Part shown: one piece after another, positions 20,734 through 29,112 of the stretch
Layout of the letters: the number at the start of each line of letters is the position of its first letter
Numbering within the stretch: position 1 is the stretch's first letter
From: Mucilaginibacter xinganensis
GTDB lineage: Bacteria; Bacteroidota; Bacteroidia; Sphingobacteriales; Sphingobacteriaceae
Assembly (NCBI RefSeq): GCF_002257585.1
Contig: NZ_CP022743.1
Span: 2,170,001 to 2,234,000, forward strand
Length of the DNA stretch: 64,000 nucleotides
Direction of reading: 5' to 3'
The notes under the pieces: generated by a model
The model's input: the letters and a program-made list of their open reading frames with translations, nothing else
What the model was told of the DNA's origin: nothing
Database searches by the model: none
Translations under genes and position numbers: made by a program

Positions 20734-21282
20734 ATGATAGATGGTTATTATAAATTCCCTGATGATGTTCAGTCAGTGTTTTCTGATACGATTAAACAAT
20801 ATGGTTTCAAAATTGACAGGTCTGAACTGGATGCAGTTACCCTTGTAAACAATGTGGTACAAGTGGGCTTTTCAATAAATGAAGATGTTTTGAGTATGTC
20901 GATAAAAATTGATAGTAAGTTTTATAACGTGACTGACATTGTGATGCTTATCGACAACGGCTATTACCTTAAGTGGGATGCAGAAAGAAAAATTGCTTGT
21001 AGTGGTTTACCCAGGGAGCGGTACTACCAAACTTATTTGTCATGGTATTATGTCTTATCTGATAAATTTCTTTTAAATACTTATAAAACCGGTGAAATTC
21101 CGCTAAAGGATAAAAACAATAAACTGAATGAAGAAAATAGTGATGCTAATGAAAAATATAGCCTCGCCTGGCAAGAAATGCAAAAGCTTGATTTAAAACA
21201 CCCTATCAGGCAGAAATACGTTTTTGACGATCCTTCATGGCTTAATGATATGCTTAAATTAATGGAAGGGGATAAACGGTAA
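20734..21282 (+). CDS. Probable immunity protein for cargo 3
   Basis: A 182-residue, cytosolic-looking protein with no signal peptide and no recognised family. It starts 6 bases after the stop of the 1506-residue toxin-like gene and ends before the next DUF4157 gene. This is the usual place for an immunity gene next to a polymorphic toxin tip. The sequence has an alpha/beta pattern with many aromatic residues (YYLKWDAERK, YYQTYLSWYYVLSDKF) and an acidic, Asn/Glu-rich linker (KLNEENSDANEKYS). The immunity role is inferred from position and size only; it could also be a chaperone for loading. Confidence 0.6.
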   Translation: MIDGYYKFPDDVQSVFSDTIKQYGFKIDRSELDAVTLVNNVVQVGFSINEDVLSMSIKIDSKFYNVTDIVMLIDNGYYLKWDAERKIACSGLPRERYYQTYLSWYYVLSDKFLLNTYKTGEIPLKDKNNKLNEENSDANEKYSLAWQEMQKLDLKHPIRQKYVFDDPSWLNDMLKLMEGDKR

Positions 21283-21292
21283 TTCCCTTTAA

Positions 21293-21447
21293 TAAATATA
21301 TGCACTGAATACAGAAAAAGTGCCTGAGCTGGTAAAAAAGATCGGGAATGGAAGCTCTTTTGAACTGTATATAAAAAAGATAATATAATGGAATATTTTA
21401 AGGATAATCCTAAAAAGCTGCCTGGAAAGGTTCCAAAATATCCATGA
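21293..21447 (+). pseudogene. Remnant of a toxin or immunity module (two broken frames)
   Basis: The gap between the immunity-like gene and cargo 4 holds two short open pieces that read like protein. The first (about 21296-21388) ends TEKVPELVKKIGNGSSFELY. The second (ATG at 21388, stop 21445-21447) begins MEYFKDNPKKLPGKVPKYP. The stop of the first overlaps the ATG of the second as TAATG. Neither is long enough for a normal gene. They may be left-overs of an older effector tip or immunity gene after module exchange. This is an inference; no family is recognised. Confidence 0.4.
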
Positions 21448-21491
21448 AGAATTATTGCCATGGATGTGTTTTATAAAATCATTAAGTTAAT

Positions 21492-23945
21492 ATGCAGGAA
21501 ACAAAATCGATAGCTAATAAATCCCCAAACAGCCCCGCTGCTTCCGCTGGCAAAGCTACCCCTGCGCTGCAAGTGCTTGAACAAGATAGCGGGTTTAATG
21601 ACCGCTTACCCATCCAGTTAAAGCTTACTGTTGGCGCTGCCAATGATCCGCTGGAGCATGAGGCCGACGCCATGGCTGATAAGGTAATGCGTACGCCCGA
21701 GACCTCTTTTATCCAGCGTAAATCCGAATGTTCATGCGGTGGTGTTGATGATGAACGTGTACACCTTAAACCATTAGTTAGCCAGATCACACCATTTATA
21801 CAAGCAAAAGGATACGGTGCCGGTACTGTTAGCAACGCTGTTTCGGGCAAGATAAAATCAAGCATGGGGGGCGGAAGTCCGATTCAAAGTGATACCAGGA
21901 GCTTTATGGAAAGCCGCTTCGGGGCTGATTTTGGTAACGTTAAAATTCATACGGGGATTGGGCCTGCCCAGCTCAATAGGGCGTTAAATGCAAAGGCCTT
22001 TACCGTAAGCAATAATATTTTTTTTAACAGCGGGCAGTATCAGCCGGAAACAGACTCAGGTAAACACCTGTTAGCGCACGAACTGACCCATGTGGTGCAG
22101 CAAAATAAGACAGAGAATTTTATAGCCAGACAGGTTATTAATTTAAATGATGTAGACAGGGATTTCAAAAATAGGAAGTTAACAACTTCTTCTGGTGTTG
22201 CAGGATTTGGAGCAACGCGGGGAAAAACAATGGAACCGCCCACAGAAGATCAGGATTTGCCTATTGATGCGTTCTTTTTCCTTGAAAATAACACGCCGCC
22301 CGCTGCTGCGCCGCCTGCTACTTCGCCACCTGCGGTGGCGCCTCCAACAGGTGAGATCAAAGATGCTGGTGCTGAGGACATAAGCGGCACTCCTAAACCG
22401 GGAGCCCCGGCTCAGCAGGCTGCCGTAGTGCAGCCACCTGCAAAACCAATAGAAAGAGCTTTAATAATAGGCAGTATTCACGGCGATGAAGGCGGAAAAA
22501 GCGGTTCATCGGTTTTAGGCGAGCAACTTAAAACAGAATTGGGCGGGCAACTTAAAAGAGATTTTGACGTGATAATGGTCCCTATGGTTAACCCGGGCGG
22601 GACTAAAGACAATACAAGGAACAATCGGAGGGATGTTGACCTTAACCGGAATTTTCCTGGCCTGTCCAATGCCGCCCCGGTTCCGGCCGGAAAAAAATTT
22701 CCGCCGGAGCAACCGGAAGTTAAGGCTATAAAGAATATTATATCGGTATTACATCCTGCCAGGATTTTATCGTTACATACAGTTAAAAATCAAAACGAAG
22801 GTGGTTTTTATGCCGATCCGGTAGAAGGGGAAGCACGGGAAATAGCTTGTGAAATGGCCATATCAGTGTTGAATGCCAGCCCGGCGAATGAAATCAATGT
22901 AAGAGGAAATGAAATTGCACATGGAGTTTGCGGTGCGCGTTATCCCGGAGGAGCGGAGGTTTCTGTTACTACAGGTCAAAGCAGTCTTGGGTCGTGGGCT
23001 TCGGCGCCGGCCTCAGCGGGCGGCGGCGGTAATATCCCTGTTGTAACACATGAAATTGCCGATCCGCTGGTGAACGGTAAACGGGTTCCGCTTGCAACTT
23101 CAGGAGATGGAAGAACGCGGGATGCTTTGATGACAGGGCTCCGGCCTTTTTTATTGGATCGGCAGAAAAACCCATCACAAGCCAGTGCTTTACTGCAAGC
23201 AAAAGTGACCCCAACATTCTTAACCGGAAGACATACCGCAGCTGACCTGGAACTGCTGGCCGCAATAAAAAGAATAGTTAACAGCCGGTTTGCCGACATG
23301 AATGTATTTTACAAAAGTGTTTGGCTGCCTGCTCAGCCGACCGATGTAAAAAGCGTGCTTCCTTCTAATTTATCTAAAGCCAGCTTTGAAAGGAACTTCA
23401 CTACACAGGGAGGGATAGTAGGGCGCGAAATGCACGGTTTAACAGGAAAAAGCAGCGATAGCGATATTGAAACAGAAGTGCTTCGGATAATGCAAACACG
23501 TTCAATGCCGGGTTTTTCGCGCCATCATTGGGGTACCGAAATTGACGTTGTATCGGCCACCCGCACGGATTGGACAGGCAACGGCAGGTTCGTTAAGATG
23601 ATTCCGTTTTTGCAGCAGCATTCGCAGCAATTTGGTTTTTTTAATCCCTATACCACCGGTTTTAGCGGGCAAAGTGGATTCCCTGATCCAACTCAAAGGC
23701 ATTATGAAGAAGAACCATGGCATATTTCTTACTTTCCTATTGCAAATGTGTTGCAGGCCGAATGGGCCCGGACGTTCCAGGCGCAAGGCATAAATGCAGC
23801 CGCCCCAACCGCGCTTGACGCGTTAATTACGGATACTGCTATAAAAATTGCCACGGGAAGCGGTGTTAGCGCGGCCACTATGGAGCGGGTTTTAAAACAG
23901 ATTGGCCTGCGTGATTTTCAAACTAATGTAGCGCCTGCGCCATGA
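21492..23945 (+). CDS. eCIS cargo 4: DUF4157 module + M14 carboxypeptidase + M15 peptidase
   Basis: An 817-residue cargo candidate with two zinc peptidase domains. The DUF4157 module ends with AHELTHVVQQ near residue 195. A Pro/Ala-rich linker (~260-310) follows. The M14 zinc carboxypeptidase domain shows IIGSIHGDEGG (zinc ligands H330, E333), VDLNRNFPG near 385, the third ligand region ILSLHT near 427, and VTHEIAD near 521 for the catalytic Glu; it resembles MpaA-type murein-peptide amidases. The last domain is M15-like (VanY/DD-carboxypeptidase): SRHHWGTEIDV near 676 and EEPWHISY near 739 give the His/Asp/His zinc site and Glu base. Both families act on peptidoglycan peptides, so a wall-degrading effector is likely. 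No signal peptide. Confidence 0.85.
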   Translation: MQETKSIANKSPNSPAASAGKATPALQVLEQDSGFNDRLPIQLKLTVGAANDPLEHEADAMADKVMRTPETSFIQRKSECSCGGVDDERVHLKPLVSQITPFIQAKGYGAGTVSNAVSGKIKSSMGGGSPIQSDTRSFMESRFGADFGNVKIHTGIGPAQLNRALNAKAFTVSNNIFFNSGQYQPETDSGKHLLAHELTHVVQQNKTENFIARQVINLNDVDRDFKNRKLTTSSGVAGFGATRGKTMEPPTEDQDLPIDAFFFLENNTPPAAAPPATSPPAVAPPTGEIKDAGAEDISGTPKPGAPAQQAAVVQPPAKPIERALIIGSIHGDEGGKSGSSVLGEQLKTELGGQLKRDFDVIMVPMVNPGGTKDNTRNNRRDVDLNRNFPGLSNAAPVPAGKKFPPEQPEVKAIKNIISVLHPARILSLHTVKNQNEGGFYADPVEGEAREIACEMAISVLNASPANEINVRGNEIAHGVCGARYPGGAEVSVTTGQSSLGSWASAPASAGGGGNIPVVTHEIADPLVNGKRVPLATSGDGRTRDALMTGLRPFLLDRQKNPSQASALLQAKVTPTFLTGRHTAADLELLAAIKRIVNSRFADMNVFYKSVWLPAQPTDVKSVLPSNLSKASFERNFTTQGGIVGREMHGLTGKSSDSDIETEVLRIMQTRSMPGFSRHHWGTEIDVVSATRTDWTGNGRFVKMIPFLQQHSQQFGFFNPYTTGFSGQSGFPDPTQRHYEEEPWHISYFPIANVLQAEWARTFQAQGINAAAPTALDALITDTAIKIATGSGVSAATMERVLKQIGLRDFQTNVAPAP

Positions 23946-23989
23946 TACAATAAACGGGTAGCATAAATTATACGATAATATTTAAGCAT

Positions 23990-25633
23990 ATGCATGAGGG
24001 TACATTAATAGCTAATAAGCCTCAGGGCAGCGCGGCTGCTCTGGCTGGCAATTCAACCCCTGTACAACAGGAACGTGAACATGTGTTGAATAACCGGTTC
24101 GCTGTTCAGCTGAAACTTTCTGTTGGCGCTGCCAATGATCCTTTGGAGCACGAGGCCGACGCCATAGCCGAAAAAGTAATGCGGATGCCTGATACCTCTT
24201 TTATCCAGCGCAAAGCCGGATGTTCATGCGGTGGTGTTGATGATGAACGTGTACACCTTAAACCGCTGGCCAGCGATGTAACACCATTTATACAAGCAAA
24301 AGGAGAAGGTGCGGGTACTGTGAGCGACGCCGTTTCGGGTAAGATAAAATCAAGCATGGGAGGGGGCGGGCAGATGCAAGCCGACACCAGGAGTTTTATG
24401 GAAAGCCGCTTCGGGGCTGATTTTGGTAATGTCAAGATCCATAATAATGATGAAGCTGCGCAATTAAACAGATCATTAAACGCGAAGGCGTTTACCGTTA
24501 GTAACAACATATATTTCAACAGCGGCCAGTATCAGCCGGAAACCGATTCGGGCAAACATTTGCTGGCGCATGAATTAACCCACGTTATCCAACAGAACGG
24601 GCCGGAGGGCGATAATCTGCAAAGAAAAACGCACATACAAAGGCAGCAAACTCCGCAGGCACCCGCGTTCTCAGTAAACCAGGCAACATACCTGGGTTTG
24701 GTGAACCGGGCGTTGGGACAAATGACCGGTAACCTTGTTAACAGCGAAACGCTGGCACCTGTGATATTGCCAATTCTGCAGGCAATGCTTACCAATGTTG
24801 CCTGGAAAGATGCCGCCGGAGCCATATCCGGAGGAGGTGTTACCCATTATGCCCTTCCCGGTGGAGTTACTTTGAACCTGCAGCTGATACTGAATGATGC
24901 GCCGGGTTCACTGCTGGCAGGCGAGTTTACGCATCGCGGGTTAACTGACGGTGAAATGGAAATCTTTATCCTAAATAATGCTACAGATAGCGAAATTGCT
25001 GAAACAATGTATCATGAAGCGATGCATTTGGTAGGCTGGTTGATTAACAGGATACCCCCAGCAATTGCTTTACGATCAACAGCCAGGGGCATAGGGCAGG
25101 CAGGAGGAGTGGGCACACTTGATCAGTCACGCTGGCCGCAGGCACTTGCCACCATACACCTATGGCTAGATACTTTGGCAACAAGTGTAAATACAAGGCG
25201 TGGTGCCACGGCCCAAATAAGCCCTGCAAATGTGGATACCATAACACATTGGCTATTTGACGAAGTTAATGTTAGAATAGAAACAGAGGTTTTTCGCCTG
25301 GTACAAAGTACACAACAGGCTATCACCAGCCGCGGGCCATCAATAATTATTGGTACCGGCTCAAACTGGCAAATCAATTCTACCATGCTGTCCCATTATA
25401 TTTTTGATTTGAGTCGCGTTTTTTTGCCTGGTGACCGTGCGGGGCTTACTGCAATTGATCAGCAAACACTGGCAATGCTACAACAAATTCTTGAAGGCCT
25501 GTTCCAGGGGAGGGTATCACGGCGCTTTAGTCCATCGCCATATCTTGCAGGCCGCGGCATACCGCGTGCGCCATTTCAATGGTCGCCGCCACCGTTAACG
25601 CCGCCAACTTTTAGTCCCTTGCCAGTTCCTTAA
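23990..25633 (+). CDS. eCIS cargo 5: DUF4157 module + second zincin-like domain
   Basis: A 547-residue protein, last of the cargo row. Its first ~200 residues are nearly the same as in cargo 4 also at DNA level, including the CSCGGVDDERVHLKP stretch; AHELTHVIQQ lies near residue 190. The unrelated C-terminal part contains MYHEAMHLVGWL near residue 341, a HExxH zinc motif in a helix, preceded by beta strands (THYALPGGVTLNLQLIL). This suggests a metalloprotease or a zincin-fold protein; a third metal ligand is not obvious. The end is Pro-rich. No immunity-like gene follows. Target unknown. Confidence 0.78.
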   Translation: MHEGTLIANKPQGSAAALAGNSTPVQQEREHVLNNRFAVQLKLSVGAANDPLEHEADAIAEKVMRMPDTSFIQRKAGCSCGGVDDERVHLKPLASDVTPFIQAKGEGAGTVSDAVSGKIKSSMGGGGQMQADTRSFMESRFGADFGNVKIHNNDEAAQLNRSLNAKAFTVSNNIYFNSGQYQPETDSGKHLLAHELTHVIQQNGPEGDNLQRKTHIQRQQTPQAPAFSVNQATYLGLVNRALGQMTGNLVNSETLAPVILPILQAMLTNVAWKDAAGAISGGGVTHYALPGGVTLNLQLILNDAPGSLLAGEFTHRGLTDGEMEIFILNNATDSEIAETMYHEAMHLVGWLINRIPPAIALRSTARGIGQAGGVGTLDQSRWPQALATIHLWLDTLATSVNTRRGATAQISPANVDTITHWLFDEVNVRIETEVFRLVQSTQQAITSRGPSIIIGTGSNWQINSTMLSHYIFDLSRVFLPGDRAGLTAIDQQTLAMLQQILEGLFQGRVSRRFSPSPYLAGRGIPRAPFQWSPPPLTPPTFSPLPVP

Positions 25634-25998
25634 GAAATGGAAGGAATACGGGTGGAAAAAAAGGAGTGTTGTTGTTTAAAGCGATAAACTGTGTATTTGG
25701 ACATACATCATTAAACGGTTTTGCAGTTTCTCTTAAATTAACGTGGATTCGATATGATATTAATGTAACATGTTTATTATCGGTATCTTACATCGGTTTA
25801 TTCCCTTGATAAAAATAAAAAGCGCTGATAATCAGCATGTTTCACCTGTTTTCCGGGTGTTCCACTGCAAAAATGGAACGCTTTAGCAGCGTAAATACAC
25901 AAACTTACTTCATCTAAAACTACGGCTGCAAGCCGTTGTAGAGAGGTTTAGGTGTTAGGGCTCTTTTTGCTTATGTCGGACTCACGTTAAATTACTGT
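25634..25998. other. Intergenic region after the eCIS cluster, several small hairpins
   Basis: No gene seen. Three hairpin-like repeats stand out: GCTGATAATCAGC at 25824-25836, GTTCCA...TGGAAC around 25859-25880, and ACGGCT GCA AGCCGT around 25921-25935. One of them may end the eCIS transcript, but none is followed at once by a clean T-tract. The region separates the + strand eCIS genes from the - strand CAP gene. Confidence 0.45.
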
Positions 25999-26556
25999 TT
26001 AATTTTCTATCAACTTAGCCTTGCCGCTTTTTAGCATTTGCTGTTGTTCGGCGGTAAATGACTCCCTGCCGCCGAAATCCTGTACCCAGTAGGTGTTGTA
26101 AAGCGCCACCCCAATTTCTTTAAAAGCCGGGTTCATCAGGTTTTTACAATGGCCGGGGCTGTTAAACCAACCATCCATAACCTCTGTTATGCTCATTTGG
26201 CCCTGGGCAATATTTTCGCCTATCGCGAAGCTTTTATATCCTTTATAACCAAAACCGGCAGCAATAATTCGTTTATCCATAGTGCGGCCATCCTTACTGG
26301 TATGACTGAAATAATTTTTATGAGCCATATCTTTTGCATGGCCCATTGCAGCGGTTTCCAGTTCGTTGTTCCAAACTAAAGCAGGTGCAGGGGGCATAAA
26401 AGTGGTGCCGCAATTACAGCCTGTTTCCCTTACATGATTTATATTTTCGAGGAATTTGCTTCGAAACTCAGCAGAACCAGCGGTTGGCTGTGCAAAAGCA
26501 GACTGGAAACATAAGAGGACGAATGCGGTTAGTAATCCCTTTGTTAAAACTTTCAT
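25999..26556 (-). CDS. Secreted CAP-domain (SCP/PR-1-like) protein
   Basis: A 185-residue secreted protein. A signal peptide (KGLLTAFVLLCFQSAFAQ) is followed by a CAP domain. The conserved features are visible: helix NINHVRETGC, ALVWNNELETAAMGHAKDMA, the HT of NYFSHTSKDGRT, GENIAQG, and the GWFNSPGHCKNLMNPAFKEIGVA signature. The cavity His residues and Glu are kept. Bacterial CAP proteins are extracytoplasmic; the substrate is unknown. A -7 box TAATTTTG lies about a dozen bases upstream of the ATG (26568-26575), so it is likely transcribed alone. Confidence 0.9.
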   Translation of the reverse strand: MKVLTKGLLTAFVLLCFQSAFAQPTAGSAEFRSKFLENINHVRETGCNCGTTFMPPAPALVWNNELETAAMGHAKDMAHKNYFSHTSKDGRTMDKRIIAAGFGYKGYKSFAIGENIAQGQMSITEVMDGWFNSPGHCKNLMNPAFKEIGVALYNTYWVQDFGGRESFTAEQQQMLKSGKAKLIEN

Positions 26557-26567
26557 GTTTGTTTGAC

Positions 26568-26575
26568 CAAAATTA
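26568..26575 (-). promoter_or_regulatory. Bacteroidota -7 box of the CAP gene
   Basis: On the - strand this reads TAATTTTG, fitting the TAnnTTTG box of the Bacteroidota primary sigma factor. It lies 11 bases before the ATG at 26556, implying a very short leader. Confidence 0.5.
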
Positions 26576-26608
26576 TAGGCCGGGGTTTATGTACGAAATA
26601 AATAAAAC

Positions 26609-26781
26609 TTATTTTCTTCGCCGCCTAATTGCACGCCAGTTGCCATTCTTTCTTTTGTAAAAAACGAAGACCGCAAAAACAATTAATGAAACTATTATAA
26701 TCAGGATTATAATGTAGCTATTTTCCTGGCGGAGCTGCTTTTGTAAAGCTTCCTGGTATTTGAGGTAAATACTTTTTTTTT
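26609..26781 (-). pseudogene. Out-of-frame C-terminal transmembrane part of the TPR gene
   Basis: In the frame -1 to the TPR gene, from the A9 run at 26773-26781, the sequence reads a coiled-coil end (EALQKQLRQENS), a hydrophobic helix (YIIILIIIVSLIVFAVFVF) and a basic tail (YKRKNGNWRAIRRRRK) before TAA at 26609-26611. This is the expected inside-positive end of a single-pass membrane protein. No enzymatic or DNA-binding domain follows. Confidence 0.6.
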
Positions 26782-27915
26782 CGACTGTACTGAATCAGCC
26801 TTCTTTTTTTCAACAGCGTTTTTTACCACTAAGGCAGCAGTAAGTTTTGCTTCTTCCTCTTTACGGATGCTTTCAGCAAGCGAGTCGCGTTGTTTTAAAA
26901 CCGCTTCTTCTTTCGGGTAGTTTTTAAGCCGGCTGTATAGCAGGGCATAATTTTTTAACACATCTAATTCCTGCTGCTGATAATGATTTGCTTTCGAAAT
27001 CTGCAATGCCTCGTTTAAATCGCCCATGGCGAGGGTATAATCTTTCAACTCGCTTTTAATAGTGGCCAGGGTAACCAAAGAAGCTATAATATTTGGAGCA
27101 TCTTTCCTAGCTCTTGAAAGTGAATTAGATTGAAGTGTGAACCATTTTGCCTGGCTGTATTTTTTTTGCGCGAGATAAACCTTTACAAGGTGATCAAAGG
27201 AAAGCCGTAAACCAACGGTATCGTTAAAGTGTGAATACTGATGCAAAGCAAGCATGGTAAAATTCAGCGCTTTGGCCTGGTAGCTTACGCGGGTCATCCT
27301 GTTGCTTATCGTGTCGTAATCCAGGTAGCGCGTTGCAATCTCATTATAGATCTGACCTTTAAATAATTCAGCAGCAGGTAACTTCAATTGTTGTTTCAGG
27401 CTGTCAAGGCTCATGGTAGCGAGGTGCTGTTTTATGCTGTCTTTATTAGCCCTGTAGATGACCGATTTTATGCTGTCCTCTCTTACTAAAGCGGCCAATA
27501 GTCTTAAACTGTCAGCATTTCTTATTCTTAATTGGTTGTTTGGATTTTCTGCAAGATGCGAGTCGGTAATACTTAAACTCCCTGAGTGATTGGCCAGGGT
27601 TAAAAAACTTAGGCTATCAGGATAAGTAATTGCAAGCAAGCTTGCATCACCAAGATGTGGAGCAGGAATAGAATAATCTGATGCCGCTGCACTGCGTGAA
27701 ATGGCTGCTAAACCGAAATTATTTTTTGATTGGCTTGCTATTGAAAAATCAGAAAGTGATAGTAATTTAAGATTTTGTGCTGGCTGCTCAGCTGCCCTGA
27801 TGCTATCTTTAGCAGCTTCAGACGCCGTTACTTTATTAGTATCTGCGCGGTAACCTGATGCCGATACTTTCAGGCAAATGAAGATTAAAATAAATAGCGT
27901 AACCGTGTTTTTCAT
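26707..27915 (-). CDS. TPR-repeat protein with signal peptide, frameshifted near its C-terminus
   Basis: A 402-residue protein with a signal peptide (TLFILIFICLKVSASG) and helical TPR-like repeats (AKALNFTMLALHQYSHF, KKYSQAKWFTLQSNSLSRA, KDYTLAMGDLNEALQISKANH, LKNYPKEEAVLKQRD). A charged helix follows (ESIRKEEEAKLTAALVV). The frame ends soon after a run of nine A residues (26773-26781 on the - strand). A shift of -1 there opens a frame that continues as YLKYQEALQKQLRQENSY and a transmembrane helix to a stop at 26609. The natural protein was therefore probably membrane-anchored at its C-terminus, like TPR sensor or adaptor proteins of this phylum. It could be a real mutation, slippage, or a sequencing error. 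Confidence 0.72.
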   Translation of the reverse strand: MKNTVTLFILIFICLKVSASGYRADTNKVTASEAAKDSIRAAEQPAQNLKLLSLSDFSIASQSKNNFGLAAISRSAAASDYSIPAPHLGDASLLAITYPDSLSFLTLANHSGSLSITDSHLAENPNNQLRIRNADSLRLLAALVREDSIKSVIYRANKDSIKQHLATMSLDSLKQQLKLPAAELFKGQIYNEIATRYLDYDTISNRMTRVSYQAKALNFTMLALHQYSHFNDTVGLRLSFDHLVKVYLAQKKYSQAKWFTLQSNSLSRARKDAPNIIASLVTLATIKSELKDYTLAMGDLNEALQISKANHYQQQELDVLKNYALLYSRLKNYPKEEAVLKQRDSLAESIRKEEEAKLTAALVVKNAVEKKKADSVQSKKKVFTSNTRKLYKSSSARKIATL

Positions 27916-28172
27916 GAGCTATTCCTTTGCAGGGGTTATAAATATACTCAACATAGTCAAAAAATGTGCCTGTAATTTGTTTTATGACACCATTCCGCAT
28001 TATATTTTACTCTTAATAAATTATTTATTCCTGAATGAAAGTGAACGGAGCATTTAATAAAAAATGCGGTAAAATTTAGGCCATTGTGAATTATACATAA
28101 ATACTGCATAGTATGCAAAACTGACAAGTAATTAGTACACCATAAACAATAGTAATACCTTAATTTTTGAAT

Positions 28173-29111
28173 TTAGCGGATGTAATTTTCGTATTTGGTG
28201 ATAAATGCCCTGAATGGGCTAAAGTAGGTTAAAAGCACCTGGAAAATGGAAATACCAAGAACTGCAGAAATAATGCCGGCCAAAACATCCAAGATGTAAT
28301 GATGGCTTGCGTACACAGCCGTAAACCAGATACCAAGCATTACTATCCCAAAAAACAGATTAATGAGGCCGAGTTTGTTTTTTATCCCATAATATAATAC
28401 AACCACCGGGTAGGAGGAATGTAACGATGGCATGGCAGCAAAAACATTTGAGCCTTTAGCATAAATAGATTTAAATATGCCCGCATGGAAATAATTGTCG
28501 AATTTTACAAGCCCTGCAGTATTTCCCGGCGTTTTAGCATGAAAAACAAAGCCATTGTATTGAACATACCAGGGTGGGGCAGCAGGGTAAAGATAATAAA
28601 TTACAAAACCTATTAAGTTGATCAGTACAAAGGTTATGGAAAAGTATAAAAACTGCCGCCTGTTTTTAAAGAACAAAAAACCTGCAAAAGCTAAAGGAAC
28701 CGGAATCCAGCAAAGATAAAATATGCCCGCAGCTACATCAATCCAGGTTTTTCCGTTAATGCGCCAGTATTCATTTGCGGTTATAAGTTTGCCGTTAAAA
28801 TGAACTCCGAACAGGTGTTTTTCTAAATTGTAAAGGTCTTCTATATGTACCGGGTTATAATTATAGTTTGGAAAGGCCTTCATGTAATCAAAAATGATCC
28901 AGTAAACTATAAATATAGAAAACCCCAAAATGAATTTTCGGCTTACAGCAGAAAGGAAGAAAGCGGCGTTAAAAATAACTGCAAGAAATAACTGATCAGT
29001 TTTGAAACCAACTAAAAAGGCAGACAGCAATAAATAAAAAATAGTTATTGCCAAAACAGTAATTACAGACCGGGTATTGATCTTTATGCTTTCGTCAACA
29101 GCATCGGTCAT
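28173..29111 (-). CDS. PAP2-superfamily membrane protein, inositol-phosphoceramide synthase-like
   Basis: A 312-residue protein with about six to eight membrane helices. The PAP2/AUR1-type active-site motifs are seen as AAMPSLHSSYPVVV (C2-like) and YASHHYILDVLAG (C3-like, with the nucleophilic His). In Bacteroidota, AUR1-like proteins next to inositol-phosphate genes make inositol-phosphoceramide by moving the inositol-phosphate head onto ceramide. Here it is the last gene of an operon with a fatty-acid hydroxylase (1 base apart) and a CDP-alcohol phosphatidyltransferase, beside sphingolipid genes. The specific synthase role is inferred from this setting; a plain lipid phosphatase is the alternative. 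Confidence 0.78.
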   Translation of the reverse strand: MTDAVDESIKINTRSVITVLAITIFYLLLSAFLVGFKTDQLFLAVIFNAAFFLSAVSRKFILGFSIFIVYWIIFDYMKAFPNYNYNPVHIEDLYNLEKHLFGVHFNGKLITANEYWRINGKTWIDVAAGIFYLCWIPVPLAFAGFLFFKNRRQFLYFSITFVLINLIGFVIYYLYPAAPPWYVQYNGFVFHAKTPGNTAGLVKFDNYFHAGIFKSIYAKGSNVFAAMPSLHSSYPVVVLYYGIKNKLGLINLFFGIVMLGIWFTAVYASHHYILDVLAGIISAVLGISIFQVLLTYFSPFRAFITKYENYIR

Positions 29112-29112
29112 G

